NCBI GenBank assembly: GCA_922989275.2
Contig: OV277870.1
Span: 35,336,356 to 35,400,355, forward strand
DNA from: Gari tellinella
Taxonomy: Eukaryota > Mollusca > Bivalvia > Cardiida > Psammobiidae
Direction of reading: 5' to 3'
Length of the DNA stretch: 64,000 bases
Of the stretch, positions 63,601 to 64,000 are shown piece after piece. The notes under the pieces are model-generated. The model ran no database searches. It was not told where the DNA came from and worked only from the letters and a program-made list of their open reading frames with translations. The stretch's first letter is position 1; each line of letters starts with the position of its first letter. The translations under genes were made by a program, and so were the position numbers.

Positions 63601-64000
63601 TTAAGTGTTTGCAGGGACAGATGCCAGTACAAGTATTTAGGATGTGGCCTAATATACCGATATTTAGAAATGTGAAAATGAACACCTACATAAGTATAAG
63701 CGATTATACACCAACTCCAGCATGTACACTAAGAAATAACTGCTAAAATAGTCATAAACCACATATATGCCATTAAAATAAGTCATTACCCTAAAGAACA
63801 AGATTCTTAATAAAGTAAATGTTCACATAATTAGCTTTCGGTGTTCTTATCATAATGCTTTGACACCAAAAGTATGACAAGTGGCCAGAAGTATATACGG
63901 TAGAAAGGATCAGAAAGGATATTATAATCACTATTGCAAAAAGGAACGATCAACTGTGAGCAAAAAACACTTATTTTGTCTAGATTGGTGATTGTGCAAT
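60606..64000. other. MITE-free region of unknown nature
   Basis: From the break in the family A copy onward I see none of the MITE families. The start contains an inverted pair AATGGCGGCCAT / ATGGCCGCCATT at about 60730-60764 and loosely repeated blocks (GAAGATGGCCACTATTTTTG at 60945, AATATATGTTTTAAGG / AATATATTTTTACAGC). This looks like the edge of another interspersed element. Small frames, such as 62793-62581 on the minus strand and 63489-63746 on the plus strand, match no family I can name and have no convincing splice sites. No SPRY exon was found. Confidence 0.4.

Noticed and set aside
63489..63746. 85-codon frame with plausible composition
   Set aside because: No domain, splice site or neighbour supports it; it may belong to an unknown repeat.

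Overview
The window is AT-rich animal nuclear DNA. Most likely it comes from a lophotrochozoan, probably a bivalve mollusc. That guess rests on the split TRIM gene with GT-AG introns, several APE-type non-LTR retrotransposons, a very high density of short inverted-repeat elements, and recurrent ACATGTACATGT-like motifs. No bacterial, organellar or viral gene layout is visible.

The only host gene I can support lies on the plus strand. It is a TRIM/RBCC E3 ubiquitin ligase of the Midline (MID1/MID2)-like class. The exons are: a 648-nt N-terminal exon of unknown content (10568-11215, linkage tentative); a RING plus two B-box exon (36482-37270); coiled-coil exons of 96, 231 and 23 nt (46779-46874, 48007-48237, 49311-49333); a COS-box-like exon (50790-50920); and two exons making one FN3 domain (51904-52055, 52843-53053). 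Splice phases agree at every junction. The expected C-terminal PRY/SPRY domain was not found, so the gene probably continues past the right edge.

The introns are packed with transposable elements. Intron 2 holds an apparently intact antisense non-LTR retrotransposon (about 37925-46140). It has an open L1-type ORF1, an open APE-RT ORF2, two 195-bp direct repeats in its 5' leader, and a 3' region made of about ten 150-bp hairpin monomers in a 595-bp higher-order repeat. Decayed non-LTR copies lie at 2466-3184, 12815-13039, 18841-18975 and 55644-57803.

Short non-autonomous elements fall into two target-site classes. TA-flanked families start TACAGT: A (250 bp, over 20 copies), C, F, G, H and I. 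TTAA-flanked piggyBac-like families are B, D, E and Q. Foldback or palindromic families are J, K, L, M and N. A GC-rich element P and the CpG-rich element H carry subterminal motif arrays.

Two patterns look least explained. The first is a conserved palindromic core (AAACAGT-TnGAnCCTGATCAGA) shared by families A, D, E and F although their termini differ. The second is that MITEs start 0-33 bp downstream of six of the eight splice donors of the TRIM gene; one MITE begins exactly at the donor of the RING exon. The last 3.4 kb (60606-64000) lacks these MITEs and has no gene I can identify.
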